DNA of 64,000 nt. Origin: JAGZEG01 sp963930185 (GTDB lineage Bacteria > Actinomycetota > Coriobacteriia > Coriobacteriales > UMGS124). Where the stretch lies: NCBI GenBank assembly GCA_963930185.1, contig CAWVLT010000064.1:38047-102046 (forward strand), in the 5' to 3' direction. Under the pieces are notes generated by a model. The model did no database searches and was not told the origin of the DNA. It saw only the letters and a program-made list of their open reading frames with translations. The translations under genes and the position numbers were made by a program. Shown in pieces: positions 34,245 through 43,542 of this stretch; position 1 is the first letter of the stretch, and each line of letters begins with the position of its first letter.

Positions 34245-34991
34245 CTACCCGCGCAAAAGACCGCGCAGGCGGTCGAGCGTCTCGGATTCGCAGCCACAGC
34301 GCTCGCCCAGATACGCGTGAGCACCGCCGTACTTCTCGTTTAGGTAGTCAATCATCGCGCGCATGTCGGCAGGATCGGACGTCAGCAGAGAGGCCGGGAC
34401 CTCGACGCCCATCGAGCGTGCCGCCACGAGCAGTGCGTCGATCTGCGCCTTCATGTTAGCGGCGCTGGCAGCGTAGTCGGCGATGACCTCGTCCTCGGGA
34501 ACGCCGGCAAGCAGGAGCAGCAGAGCCACCACGACTCCGGTGCGGTCCTTGCCAAACGTGCAGTGGATGAGCGTCACGCCCGTCGTCGGCTGGGCGAGCA
34601 TGCGCATGACGCGACCGAGGTCGGCCCCGTCGCCCTCGAGCATGCCGATGTACAGCTCGGCCAGCGAGGAAGGCAGCTCGTCCATGAAGTTCGACGAGTT
34701 CATGTGATCAAGCATGGGGATGTTCACGTACTCCACGTACGGGGTGTTCGCGAACGGATTCGCCTCGCGCTCGTTCTCGAGCGAGCTGCGAAGGTCGACG
34801 ACCCTGTGCAGGCCGTACTCGATCAGCCTGGCCTTGTCCGCCTCGGTGATGTTGGTGAGCTCGTCGCCGCGAAGGATGCGGTGCGTCAGGGTGTAGCCGC
34901 CGTCGACTGTTGGGTATCCACCCAGCTCCCTGATGTTATGAGCGCCTTCGAGCTCGAGACGTTCCGGAACGAACAGGGCATTCGTGTCCAT
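34245..34991 (-). CDS. Tyrosine-protein phosphatase (MptpB/IphP-like)
   Basis: The 248-residue protein has the active-site loop HCTFGKDRTG with Cys144, which fits the MptpB/LipA group of tyrosine and phosphoinositide phosphatases; the KDR in the loop is typical. The N-terminal segment GAHNIRELGGYPTVDGG is also characteristic of the group. No signal peptide is seen, so it is cytoplasmic or released by another route. The start at 34991 is chosen over ATG 35000 because GGGAAAGG is better spaced. It stands alone. Confidence 0.88.
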   Translation of the reverse strand: MDTNALFVPERLELEGAHNIRELGGYPTVDGGYTLTHRILRGDELTNITEADKARLIEYGLHRVVDLRSSLENEREANPFANTPYVEYVNIPMLDHMNSSNFMDELPSSLAELYIGMLEGDGADLGRVMRMLAQPTTGVTLIHCTFGKDRTGVVVALLLLLAGVPEDEVIADYAASAANMKAQIDALLVAARSMGVEVPASLLTSDPADMRAMIDYLNEKYGGAHAYLGERCGCESETLDRLRGLLRG

Positions 34992-35156
34992 GGACAGCAT
35001 CCTTTCCCAATATCCTCGCAGCCGCCTTCAGCAGCATAGGGTACCCGATTCGCAAGCCGGGGTCGCTCCCCTGGGGTAAGCGAAGAGACAGCCTCCCGTA
35101 AGCCCGAGGTAAGCCGTGGCCCCGTCAGGCCCACGGCCGCCAGGGTCTCGCCACGC

Positions 35157-35729
35157 CTAGCGGATGCCCGGGCCTTCGGGCTGCTCGACCCCCGTGTACA
35201 CGCCGTCTGGCTCGATCACTCGCAGGCCGCCGGCGCGGTAGCGCCTGTTGAGGTCGACGTAGTAGTCGCACGAATAGGCGATGCGCTCACGCTCCTGGGG
35301 CGTGGTCTGCCGAACCACGCGCCCCGGGACGCCCATCACCACCGAGTGCGGCGGGATGACCGCGCCCTCCGTCACCACGGCGCCGGCGGCGATTATGCAG
35401 CCCTCGCCGATGACGGAGTCCTTCAGGATGGTCGAGCCCATGCAGACCAACGTGCCGTCGCCCACGCGCGCACCGTGCACGATCGCGCCGTGGCCCATCA
35501 CCACACGCCGACCGACAGTGAGCCCGCCGGCGTCGGCATGCAAAAGGCAGCCGTCCTCGACGACCGAGCCCGCGCCCACCACCACGGGCTCGTCGTCGCC
35601 GCGCACCACCGCGCACGGGTAGACGCTCACGTCGTCCTCAAGCGTGACGTAGCCGACGACCTGGGCAGACACATCCACGTATACGTTGGTGCCTAGCTGA
35701 GGCACCTTGTCCTCAAACGCTCGGATCAT
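35157..35729 (-). CDS. Gamma-carbonic-anhydrase-like hexapeptide protein
   Basis: The 190-residue protein is a left-handed beta-helix of hexapeptide repeats (VVVGAGSVVEDG, LTVGRRVVMGHGAIVHG, VIGEGCIIAAGAVV). The three zinc-ligand histidines of the family are at positions 64, 80 and 85, and the structural Arg43-Gly-Asp is present. Many such proteins lack proven carbonic anhydrase activity, so it could also be a YrdA/PaaY-type thioesterase-linked protein. The start overlaps the stop of the upstream membrane-protein gene by 4 nt, which suggests co-translation. Confidence 0.85.
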   Translation of the reverse strand: MIRAFEDKVPQLGTNVYVDVSAQVVGYVTLEDDVSVYPCAVVRGDDEPVVVGAGSVVEDGCLLHADAGGLTVGRRVVMGHGAIVHGARVGDGTLVCMGSTILKDSVIGEGCIIAAGAVVTEGAVIPPHSVVMGVPGRVVRQTTPQERERIAYSCDYYVDLNRRYRAGGLRVIEPDGVYTGVEQPEGPGIR

Positions 35730-37783
35730 CCTTTGACCTCGTCTTTCGGACTCTGGACCTCGTCTTGCGGACCTTCATCCCGAGACGCATACCCCGGCGC
35801 ACCCTCGGCGGGATCGCTGCCGTCGTCGGCCTCGGCCGGATGCCAGCACGTGCCGTCATCGAGCGGGCGACCCGCCAGAGGCGCGCCGCGATGCAGGCGC
35901 GCGCGGAGCAGGGCACTGCGCTCGGCTCGGCGGGCGGCGCGGTCGGCGCGGCGCAGCTCCTGGGCGTTGCGCGCCTCGGCGCGGTTGAACGAACGCATCT
36001 CGCGGCGCTGGGGGCTGTTGTACTCGATGGCACGACGCGCAAGGCGCATGCCCAGCACGAACACCATGCCGGCCATGAGGGTCGCCAGGACGGCGCGCAC
36101 CGTGCCCACGAACCAGATGGCGTGCGGCCCCATGCCCGCGCCCGAGGGGAACGTCACCAGCGACTGAAGCCCCATCCACAGGGCACCCGTGAAGCCGGGG
36201 TCGGGGGCGAGCATCCCGCGCAGGGCAACCATGCCCACCATGGCGTACAGGGCGGCAAGCGCCATGGCGTAGACGAGCACCAAGACCAGTCGGTCGAGCC
36301 TTCGCAGGAACGTGTGCTGGGCGAAGCAGCCCTGCCACACGATGAGGGCCACCAGCGAAAGGATCACCAGCACGATTCCCGCAAGCCCGTGGGCGGAGAG
36401 AGCGGCGGCGACGCCCAGCGCCACCGTCGACACCACGGCGAGCAGCCAGCAGCCCTGATCGTGCATGAGCAGGCCGGGCACCAGCAGGAGCAGGAAGTAC
36501 CCGACGATCACCACGACCACCGGGTCGATGGCGCCGCTTGCCGGGATGTACTGCGACAGGAGCAGCAGCCTTGAGACGTCAGCGGGAAGCGTGGCGCAGA
36601 CGATCTCGAACACGCTCGCGACCACGACGACGAGCGCGCAGAGCGCCGTGCGACGGTCACTGCGGCTCGACATGAAGTCGTACACGCGCTCGCGCAGGGG
36701 CATGGAGCGGCTGGGGCCCGCCTGCTTGGCCTGCTGCTGACCGCCGGAAAACGCGCCCGTGGTCCGCATCAGCACGCCACCCACGGCAAAGGGAATCCAG
36801 TACATGAGCGCACGATACGTGAGCACGGCCGACACGCACAGAGTCCCGGGATAGCCGTAGCCAGAGAGCACCGCCGAGGCCATGCCCTCGACCACGCCCA
36901 CGCCGCCCGGCGTCACGGTGAAGCTGTTGAAGACGAGCGCCGTGACGTACCCGCCCAGCAGGGCGTCCACGCGCGTTATGCCAAACGCGAAGCCCGAGGC
37001 CATGAAGGCGAGCATGTCGAACGCCATGGCGACCACCATCGTGGCAAGCACGCCGAGCGCCTTGCGGGGCCGGCGCGAGAGCTCGGTGGCGGCGTGGCTG
37101 AACGAGTGGACGAGGGAGTCCGCCCAGGGCTTTGGCTGGCGCCTGAGCCTCAGCATCCGGCAGAGACGCACGACGAGCGACTCGATCCAGCGCATGAAGC
37201 GCTGCAGCAGGCCCGGCTTGAGATGCCCCAGGGCGAGCAGGCCCAGAAACACCAGGGCGGCAAGGCCGATCGTGGACCCGAGCATGACGTCGCGCGCCGA
37301 AAGGCTGCCGTTTGCCCCCATGATGGCGAACCCCACGAGGATGACGAGGAACATCGCCGAGTAGTAGCAGGTCTGCGTGAAGACCGCAGCCGAGGTGGCC
37401 GAGCCCACCGCGACCCCGCGGGTGCGCGCGGCGTCCACCACGGCCGCCATGCCCGAGACGCCGCCCGAGGAAACGACCGTGTTCATGAAGACGGCCTTGA
37501 ACCAGGCGGGCACGGTGGAGCGCAGGGGCACGCGAGCGCCGATGGCCGCGAACGCCCTGGTATACGAAAGCGCGTGGAATACGATTCGGCAGCCCTCCAA
37601 GCCGACCGCCATGAGCAGCGGCAGCAGGGCGCCACGTGACATGGCCTGCACGATGGCGACGATCTGCTGGCGCTGTGTCCAGCCCACCACGACGAGGGCC
37701 ACCAGAAGGACAAGCGTGATCAGCGTGCGAGGCTTGACCCTCGGCCGGCGGCTCTGCACGCCCGTAACGCGTATCTTCGTCAT
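35726..37783 (-). CDS. Membrane protein with lysylphosphatidylglycerol synthase transmembrane domain
   Basis: The 685-residue protein has one N-terminal helix (LITLVLLVALVVVGW), then the UPF0104/LPG_synthase_TM region (FMNTVVSSGGVSGMAAVVDA, FTVTPGGVGVVEG are its signatures). A second block of about five helices follows (residues about 390-590). The last 90 residues are a charged Arg/Ala/Asp/Glu-rich cytoplasmic tail. The MprF catalytic GNAT-like domain is absent, so it may be a lipid translocase or handle another lipid substrate. The start at 37783 has GGGAGGGG upstream. It is co-transcribed with the hexapeptide protein. Three CACATGYYGAA repeats lie just upstream. Confidence 0.82.
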   Translation of the reverse strand: MTKIRVTGVQSRRPRVKPRTLITLVLLVALVVVGWTQRQQIVAIVQAMSRGALLPLLMAVGLEGCRIVFHALSYTRAFAAIGARVPLRSTVPAWFKAVFMNTVVSSGGVSGMAAVVDAARTRGVAVGSATSAAVFTQTCYYSAMFLVILVGFAIMGANGSLSARDVMLGSTIGLAALVFLGLLALGHLKPGLLQRFMRWIESLVVRLCRMLRLRRQPKPWADSLVHSFSHAATELSRRPRKALGVLATMVVAMAFDMLAFMASGFAFGITRVDALLGGYVTALVFNSFTVTPGGVGVVEGMASAVLSGYGYPGTLCVSAVLTYRALMYWIPFAVGGVLMRTTGAFSGGQQQAKQAGPSRSMPLRERVYDFMSSRSDRRTALCALVVVVASVFEIVCATLPADVSRLLLLSQYIPASGAIDPVVVVIVGYFLLLLVPGLLMHDQGCWLLAVVSTVALGVAAALSAHGLAGIVLVILSLVALIVWQGCFAQHTFLRRLDRLVLVLVYAMALAALYAMVGMVALRGMLAPDPGFTGALWMGLQSLVTFPSGAGMGPHAIWFVGTVRAVLATLMAGMVFVLGMRLARRAIEYNSPQRREMRSFNRAEARNAQELRRADRAARRAERSALLRARLHRGAPLAGRPLDDGTCWHPAEADDGSDPAEGAPGYASRDEGPQDEVQSPKDEVKG

Positions 37784-37822
37784 GCGAGCCGCCACCCCTC
37801 CCTCACGTCTCGGCCTCCACCT

Positions 37823-37864
37823 CACATGTTGAACTCAACTCACATGTCGAACCCACATGCTGAA
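37823..37864. promoter_or_regulatory. Three CACATGYYGAA direct repeats
   Basis: CACATGTTGAA (37823), CACATGTCGAA (37841) and CACATGCTGAA (37854) lie in one orientation between the divergent membrane-protein and purine-permease genes, 40-81 bp upstream of the former. They look like protein-binding sites; the regulator is unknown. Confidence 0.5.
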
Positions 37865-38008
37865 GTGTAAGTATCGCACGTATGCCACCGACCGTGGCCA
37901 CACGCGCGGCAAACGGGCGGTCCAATCCTTTGAGTCAACGCATGACGATCGATAATTCGAGCATTTCGCAACGCTAAATTGATAATCTTTCAGCTTGGGA
38001 GGATCAAC

Positions 38009-38095
38009 GTGGAAAAAAGGCGTAGAGTGTGCGTCGTCATGCGAGCGTTGCCGCACCGCCGTCGCGCACACGGAAACGCCCGCCACGCAATATGA
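38009..38095 (+). other. Possible 28-codon leader peptide before the purine permease
   Basis: A GTG at 38009 follows GGGAGG at ideal spacing and opens a frame of 28 codons ending in TGA at 38093-38095, 14 nt before the permease GTG. The product is very Arg/His-rich (VEKRRRVCVV, HRRRAHGNARH). GATAAT boxes lie upstream at about 37950 and 37981. It may regulate translation of the permease, or be chance. Confidence 0.35.
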
Positions 38096-38109
38096 GAGAG
38101 GGAGGACCC

Positions 38110-39429
38110 GTGGACTCGTTCTTCAAGATCAAAGCGCGCGGCTCGTCGGTAGGGACGGAGGTGATCGGCGGCCTCACGACGTTTCTGGCCATGGCCTACA
38201 TCATCGCCGTGAACCCGTCGATCCTGGTGGACGCAGGGGTGCCCTTCTCGGCGGCCCTGACGTCGACCTGCGTGGGCGCCGCCATCATGACCATCCTGAT
38301 GGGCCTCATCGCAAACCGCCCCATCGCCCTGGCCTCGGGCATGGGCATCAACGCCATCGTCGCCTACACCCTGTGCGCCGCCGAGGGCGGCGTTGACTGG
38401 CGCGTGGCCATGGCCGTGGTGTTCGTCGAGGGCATCGTGATCCTGATACTGGTGCTCTGTGGCCTGCGCAAGGCGGTCATGGACGCCATCCCCGTGAGCC
38501 TGCGCCGCGCCATCGGCATAGGCATCGGCCTGTTCATCGCCTTCATCGGCATGAAGGGCGGCGGCATCATCGCCTCCGACGCCACCAACTACCTCGCCCT
38601 GGGCGACCTGGGCTCCAACGTCTGCATCGTCTCGCTCGTCTCGATCCTGATCGCCGTGGTCCTGCAGGTGCTCAAGGTGAAGGGCGGCCTGCTCATCTCC
38701 ATCGTCGTCGCCACCATCGTGGGCATCCCGCTGGGCGTGACCCCGCTGCCCACCGAGTGGAACTTCGGCCTGGACTTCTCGGCGTTCTTCGCCCCCTTCC
38801 AGACCGACCCGGCCACCAACACCATGGCGCTTGCCCAGGTGTTCCTGCAGCCGGCGCTTCTGCTCGCCGCATTCTCGCTGCTCATGAGCGACTTCTTTGA
38901 CACCATGGGCACCGTGGTGGCCGTGGGTCAGGAGGCCAACTTCACCAACGAGAAAGGTGACGTCGAGGACATCCAGCCCATCCTGATCGTCGACTCCACC
39001 GCGGCGGCCGTTGGTGGTCTGACGGGCGCCAGCTCCATCACGAGCTTCGTCGAGTCCACCTCGGGTGCGGCCGCCGGCGCGCGCACGGGCCTGTCGAACA
39101 TCGTGATCGGCATCGGCTTCATCCTCGCAGCGTTCCTCTCCCCCATCGTGGGCATGGTGTCCTCCTCGGCCACCTGCGGCGCGCTGGTGGTCGTGGGCTT
39201 TCTGATGATGTCGGAGATCGGCAAGGTCGAGTGGGACAAGATCGAGTACGCGCTGCCCGCGTTCCTCACCATCTTCGCCATCCCGATGACCTACTCCATC
39301 ACCAACGGCATCGGCTTTGGGTTCATCGCCTACTGCGTCATCAAGGTTGTCCAGGGCAAGGCCGGCGAGGTCAAGCCCCTCATGTGGGCGGCCGCCATGG
39401 CGTTCTTGCTGATGTTCATCCTGTCGTAG
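38110..39429 (+). CDS. NCS2-family purine permease (AzgA-like)
   Basis: The 439-residue membrane protein belongs to the AzgA branch of the nucleobase-cation symporters, which import adenine, hypoxanthine or guanine. Signatures are GGLTTFLAMAYIIAVNPSIL near the N-terminus, GMGINAIVAYT, SDFFDTMGTVVAVG and GASSITSFVESTSGAAAGAR, which holds the substrate-site residues. About 13 hydrophobic segments are visible. The GTG start at 38110 is chosen because GAGGGAGGA lies upstream and the family begins just before FFKIK. A strong terminator follows. No purine riboswitch is seen upstream. Confidence 0.93.
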   Translation: MDSFFKIKARGSSVGTEVIGGLTTFLAMAYIIAVNPSILVDAGVPFSAALTSTCVGAAIMTILMGLIANRPIALASGMGINAIVAYTLCAAEGGVDWRVAMAVVFVEGIVILILVLCGLRKAVMDAIPVSLRRAIGIGIGLFIAFIGMKGGGIIASDATNYLALGDLGSNVCIVSLVSILIAVVLQVLKVKGGLLISIVVATIVGIPLGVTPLPTEWNFGLDFSAFFAPFQTDPATNTMALAQVFLQPALLLAAFSLLMSDFFDTMGTVVAVGQEANFTNEKGDVEDIQPILIVDSTAAAVGGLTGASSITSFVESTSGAAAGARTGLSNIVIGIGFILAAFLSPIVGMVSSSATCGALVVVGFLMMSEIGKVEWDKIEYALPAFLTIFAIPMTYSITNGIGFGFIAYCVIKVVQGKAGEVKPLMWAAAMAFLLMFILS

Positions 39430-39469
39430 CGCACGCTGCGACAGCCATCGGCCCCTTGGGCCGCAGCAC

Positions 39470-39516
39470 AAGCGACGCCGCGCGCACCGACCGTTGCTTG
39501 CGGCGTCGCTTTTGTT
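39470..39516 (+). terminator. Terminator of the purine permease
   Basis: AAGCGACGCCGC (39470-39481) and GCGGCGTCGCTT (39500-39511) form a perfect 12-bp stem followed by TTGTTT. Confidence 0.9.
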
Positions 39517-39542
39517 TGTCTGAAATGCGGTGCGCAGGCGAT

Positions 39543-39616
39543 GGAGCAACAGGACAGCGCGGCAGACGGGCGATAGCACGGAAGGCAAGCAATAGCACGG
39601 CAGACGGGCAATGCAC
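39543..39616. repeat. Four 18-19-bp degenerate tandem repeats
   Basis: Units start at 39543, 39561, 39580 and 39599. The best two are GGCAGACGGGCGATAGCAC and GGCAGACGGGCAATGCAC. A near match, GGCAAGACGGGCATAGCGC, occurs at 51231. They are intergenic, between the permease terminator and the LuxR gene. The rest of the 540-bp gap (to 39971) shows no gene. Confidence 0.6.
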
Positions 39617-39971
39617 CAAGCAAGGCGGAGGGGTGCGCGTCGAAAAGAGGAGATGTCGCCAGAAAACCGGGGATGCATCTGCGCTGGAAGCAGCGACTTC
39701 GAGCATCAAGGAAGCACAACCGAACGACCCACTCTCGACGCGGCCCGATTACCTGCACCTTTTCAAACCGATGCACAAGGCCCGCTGCAGATCACCCGAA
39801 CTGGCAAGACTCTAACGCGAATCCATCCCCTTTTTTCTGGTAACATCGGGCGAATCCGTTGCAAAGGGGCGGCGCGGCGCTAGTCAAGCCGAGGTGATAG
39901 GATGGCACGGTAACCTTTACGCCGATCAGAAGGGTCGGGCGATGTCCGCCTGGATCCCACGGGGAGGCCCC

Positions 39972-41510
39972 ATGCGTCTGAGCTGGAAGTCACTACGTCT
40001 TGAATGCCTGGGCCTTGCGGCCGTGACGGCCACGCTTCCCATCTACGAGCCTGCGCTACATTCGCTGCACACGCTGGCGCCCGGGCGGTTCGCGCAGGCG
40101 GCGCTGCCCTACTCCTGTGCAGCACTTGTGACGACATGCCTCGTTGCCCTCGCCATGGCACTCACGGCGCGGCACCCCCGCCAGTCACGGAAGGTCGAGC
40201 GTCTCCATCCGGCCGCCTGCGCCGTGATGGTCGCCTCCACACTTGCGGGCGCGCTGGGCCTGTGGTTCATCGTGCAGTCAACCCCTCCGGTCGTCCTCTG
40301 CGTGGGGCTGGGATGCCTGGCAGGGTTAGGGTCGGCGCTCATGCTCGCGGCATGGGCGTGGGTGTACCGCGCGTGCGACAAGGAGTCGGCCCTGCTGCAC
40401 CTCGCGCTCTCAGGCGTGCTCGGAGGCCTGCTCATGAACATGATAGGTACGCTGCCGCTCGTTCCCGCCATGGTGCTGTTCCTCGCGCTTGACCTCGTTG
40501 CGTTGGCCATCCCCATCGCAAGCAGCCTTCTTCAGGCAGGAACCGGCGACGCAAGGGACACGGCGGGGGCGGGGAATAGCGAGAACAGCGCGACAGACGA
40601 TGAAACACCGGAAACGCACGAGAGCGCAAGATCTGATGGCGCCCGGATCGGCGAGGCGCTCGTCGGCATCTCCCTGTTCGCGCTCTCCTTCCAGATGCTC
40701 GGCGTCCACGGAACCCTCTATCTGTACCTGAGCTTCATGCTCGGTAGCATCGTCATGGGCGGTGTGGTCGCCCTCGTAGTCTGCCTGCGCAGGGTAGTCC
40801 GGCCCGCCGAGCTTCTGGGCGGCGTGGTAGTTCCCGCCGCAGGAATGGCCGCCCTGCTCGTCGCCGTCGTCGCACCGCTGGGCGCGCAGTCCGTCATAGC
40901 GCGCGTAGCCCTCATGGTGTTCTACTCGCTCGAGATCATCGTCTGCGCGGCCCAGGTCATCGAAATCGCACGTCGGCAGCGCAGCGCTGGCGCCCGCGAG
41001 AACCCCCGATCCCTAGGCGTCATCTGCGCCGCCATCGCCGTCTATGCCACGGCGTCGCTTCTTGGCATGGTCGCCCAGCGATTGATTCCCCCAGGGCCGA
41101 TCCACGTCGCGTTCGTCGCACTCACACTGGCATATCTCGCGGGCATGCTGCTGCGCTCGAGCTTTGCAAGCTGGCGCGAAGGAACCGAGGGCCGCATGGC
41201 TGGCGACGCCTCGGATCCCGTCCTGGCGGCCGACGCCATTGGGTCCGGGCGCCCCTCCCTGATGAGCGACGAGCTGCTCGCGCGGCTCGCCCGCCAGCAC
41301 CAGCTCACCAACCGCGAGGAGGAGATTCTTCTTCCCCTCGTGCGGGGCATCCCCCTGACCCAGATAGCCGAGCAGCTCGTCATATCCGATAGCACGGCAC
41401 GTGGCCATGCCCACAAGGTCTACCAGAAGTTCGGCGTCTCCACGCGAGAGGAGCTCCTGGCCGTCATCGGAGACGAGAGCCAGGAGCCCCAAAGTCTGCC
41501 TACCAGTTAG
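39972..41510 (+). CDS. LuxR-family regulator with multispanning membrane N-terminus
   Basis: The 512-residue protein has about 10-12 hydrophobic segments in its first 400 residues and a GerE/LuxR helix-turn-helix at the C-terminus (LTNREEEILLPLV, PLTQIAEQLVISDSTARGHAHKVYQKFGV). There is no receiver domain. This architecture is common in Coriobacteriia next to respiratory-type reductases and transporters, where the membrane part probably senses a small molecule. The start at 39972 follows GGGGAGG; an upstream in-frame ATG at 39894 lacks a good site. A Ser/Asp/Glu-rich loop (about 180-220) divides the membrane part. It is convergent with the Tat flavoprotein gene, its likely target. Confidence 0.85.
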   Translation: MRLSWKSLRLECLGLAAVTATLPIYEPALHSLHTLAPGRFAQAALPYSCAALVTTCLVALAMALTARHPRQSRKVERLHPAACAVMVASTLAGALGLWFIVQSTPPVVLCVGLGCLAGLGSALMLAAWAWVYRACDKESALLHLALSGVLGGLLMNMIGTLPLVPAMVLFLALDLVALAIPIASSLLQAGTGDARDTAGAGNSENSATDDETPETHESARSDGARIGEALVGISLFALSFQMLGVHGTLYLYLSFMLGSIVMGGVVALVVCLRRVVRPAELLGGVVVPAAGMAALLVAVVAPLGAQSVIARVALMVFYSLEIIVCAAQVIEIARRQRSAGARENPRSLGVICAAIAVYATASLLGMVAQRLIPPGPIHVAFVALTLAYLAGMLLRSSFASWREGTEGRMAGDASDPVLAADAIGSGRPSLMSDELLARLARQHQLTNREEEILLPLVRGIPLTQIAEQLVISDSTARGHAHKVYQKFGVSTREELLAVIGDESQEPQSLPTS

Positions 41511-41601
41511 CCGACGCGTCCCACGTCCACGGGCCTCAACCCGGCGAGTCCACTCAAACCCCGCGGACATGGATCGGGCGCCACCAGCTCGGGTGACCTA
41601 G

Positions 41602-43542
41602 TTACGCGATCTCCTGCCCGGTGAGCATCTTGCCCAGGACGCGGCCCAGCGTGATGGCGCTGCCCACGTTCTTGCCGGCCCAGGGGTTGGGGTTGCTGAA
41701 GCCGAACAGCCCACCCAGGCAGCGACCGGCCGCGTAGAGGCCCTCGATCGGCTTGCCCTCGGCGTTGAGGACCTCCATGTTGTCGCCGCACTCAAGGCCG
41801 CCCATGGTACCCAGGCCCACGCCGCACCACTTGTTGTTCATGGCGGTGGAGGCGTAGAACGGCGGGGTCTCGATCGGGATCATGAGCTCGACATCCTTGC
41901 CGTAGTCGGAGTCAACGCCGGCGTGGCACAGCTCGTTGTAGTGGGCGATCTCGTCCAGGGCGGTCTGAAGTGCCTCGCCCTCGTAGCCCAGCATGCCCAG
42001 CAGGCCCTCGAGGGTCTCGGAACCCCACACCTTCTCGTGGTTGCGCTCGGCGATGGTCATCTTGCGGCACTCCGAGCCCTCGGGGTTCTCGAGCTCGACG
42101 TTGGCGATGTCCTCCTGCAGCTCGTAGAAGTAGTCGGGGCGGCCGAAGTTGGGCGAGCCGTGATCAGTCGCAGAGTTCTTGACGCTCTCGGCCCAGTTGG
42201 CGTCGGTGATGCCGGCGATGACGCCCTTGGGCTGGCGCATGATGGAAGGCATGTTCTGCTGCACGCTCGCCTCGTTCATGAAGCGCTTACCGTCAGCGTT
42301 GAGCCACAGCATGCCGCACACGCCCCAGGGGCCGCCGGCACCGTTGCCGTTGGCGTTGCAGGCACGCGGCGCGGCCTCCATGAAGCCGCCGGCCCAGCAG
42401 GCCATCCTCTGGCCATCACCGGTGCGCGGGGCCATGCCCGTCATGTCCTCCTTGGTCTTGCCGGCACGCATTGCCCACTCCACAAGCTCGCCCTGCAGCG
42501 CCCACACCATGTCAGCGTTGGCACCGTAGTCGCCCGTGCACAGGCACACGGCCTTGGAGGCGTTGTACTTGACGTAGGAGCCGTCGGCCTTCTGGGTGAT
42601 AGCGCCGGTCACGCGGCCCGTCTCGTCCTGCGTGAGCACCACGCCGCTCTCGGCGAAGTGCCAGGTGGCGCCCAGCTCCTGGCTCTTGAGGATGCTGAAC
42701 TGGGACACCTCGTCAAGGCGCGAGAATGCGCCGGGGATGGTGGGGGCGTCCGGGTCGAAGTCGTGGCGGATGTGGCCCATGAACATGGCCGTACCCGGCC
42801 AGGAGCGATAGCCGCCGCGGCACATGGGGTAATCCACCGGGCCGTCGAGGGCGATGCCGGGGACCTGGCAGATGCACTCGCCGGGATCGAGCGGGCTGAC
42901 CTCGGGGTTGTCGGTGGTGGGCATGATCTTGATGCGATCATCGGGCCAGCTCACCAGGCCCATGAGGTGGTCGACGGCCTCGCCGGAGTTGGCGACGTAC
43001 TTGCGCACGAGCTCCTGGCGCACGCGACCGCCGCAGCGGATGCAGAACTCCTCGACGATCTCGCCCACGTCATAGGGGCCATAGCCCTGGTCGATGAGCC
43101 ACTGGGAGTTGCAGTGGCCGATATCCTCGCCCAGAACCTTGCGCACGTCCTCGGCGTCCTTCTCGATGACATCGACCTTGGCACCGCCCTCGGCCGCCGC
43201 GCAGGCGCAGTTCAGGCCGGAGTGGCCGCCGCCGATCACAAGGATCTCGGTGTCGATGGTCTCGCTGATCTGGTCATCGGAGATCTCGGGCTTGGGGCCG
43301 AGCCAGTCCTCGCCGCAGACATAGCCGGGCGTGCCGTTGCCCGCCGAGGTGACGGTGGCCTCCTCGGAAGCCTCGGGCGCAGCCTCGGCGGAGGCGGAGG
43401 CGCTGGCCTCGCCATCCTGCTCGGCGGAAGCCTCGGCCTCGTCGGCGAAGGCCGCACCGGCCATGCCTGCGAGCGTGGCGCCGGCGGCCATGGCAGCCGC
43501 GCCCTTCACGAACGAACGCCTGTTGAGAGATTCGAAGCTCAT
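41602..43542 (-). CDS. Tat-exported FAD-dependent oxidoreductase of the fumarate reductase flavoprotein type
   Basis: The 646-residue protein has a twin-arginine signal (NRRSFVKGAA, Arg8-Arg9) ending near AFADEAEA, then an Ala/Ser/Glu-rich linker. The FAD-binding Rossmann motif is VIGGGHSGLN (residues 102-111), with the second FAD segment at the end (GLYAAGRCLGGLFGFSNP, GSAITLGRVLG). It belongs to the FAD_binding_2 family. No CXXCH haem motif or FMN-binding domain is present, so electrons must come from a separate partner that is not seen nearby. The substrate is unknown; the family includes reductases for fumarate, urocanate, steroids and host or diet compounds. The start at 43542 follows AAAGGGGT. 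Confidence 0.9.
   Translation of the reverse strand: MSFESLNRRSFVKGAAAMAAGATLAGMAGAAFADEAEASAEQDGEASASASAEAAPEASEEATVTSAGNGTPGYVCGEDWLGPKPEISDDQISETIDTEILVIGGGHSGLNCACAAAEGGAKVDVIEKDAEDVRKVLGEDIGHCNSQWLIDQGYGPYDVGEIVEEFCIRCGGRVRQELVRKYVANSGEAVDHLMGLVSWPDDRIKIMPTTDNPEVSPLDPGECICQVPGIALDGPVDYPMCRGGYRSWPGTAMFMGHIRHDFDPDAPTIPGAFSRLDEVSQFSILKSQELGATWHFAESGVVLTQDETGRVTGAITQKADGSYVKYNASKAVCLCTGDYGANADMVWALQGELVEWAMRAGKTKEDMTGMAPRTGDGQRMACWAGGFMEAAPRACNANGNGAGGPWGVCGMLWLNADGKRFMNEASVQQNMPSIMRQPKGVIAGITDANWAESVKNSATDHGSPNFGRPDYFYELQEDIANVELENPEGSECRKMTIAERNHEKVWGSETLEGLLGMLGYEGEALQTALDEIAHYNELCHAGVDSDYGKDVELMIPIETPPFYASTAMNNKWCGVGLGTMGGLECGDNMEVLNAEGKPIEGLYAAGRCLGGLFGFSNPNPWAGKNVGSAITLGRVLGKMLTGQEIA

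Noticed and set aside
37990..39678. A 562-codon minus-strand open frame opposite the purine permease
   Set aside because: It is an Asp/His/Gly-rich antisense shadow; the permease on the plus strand has all family motifs.
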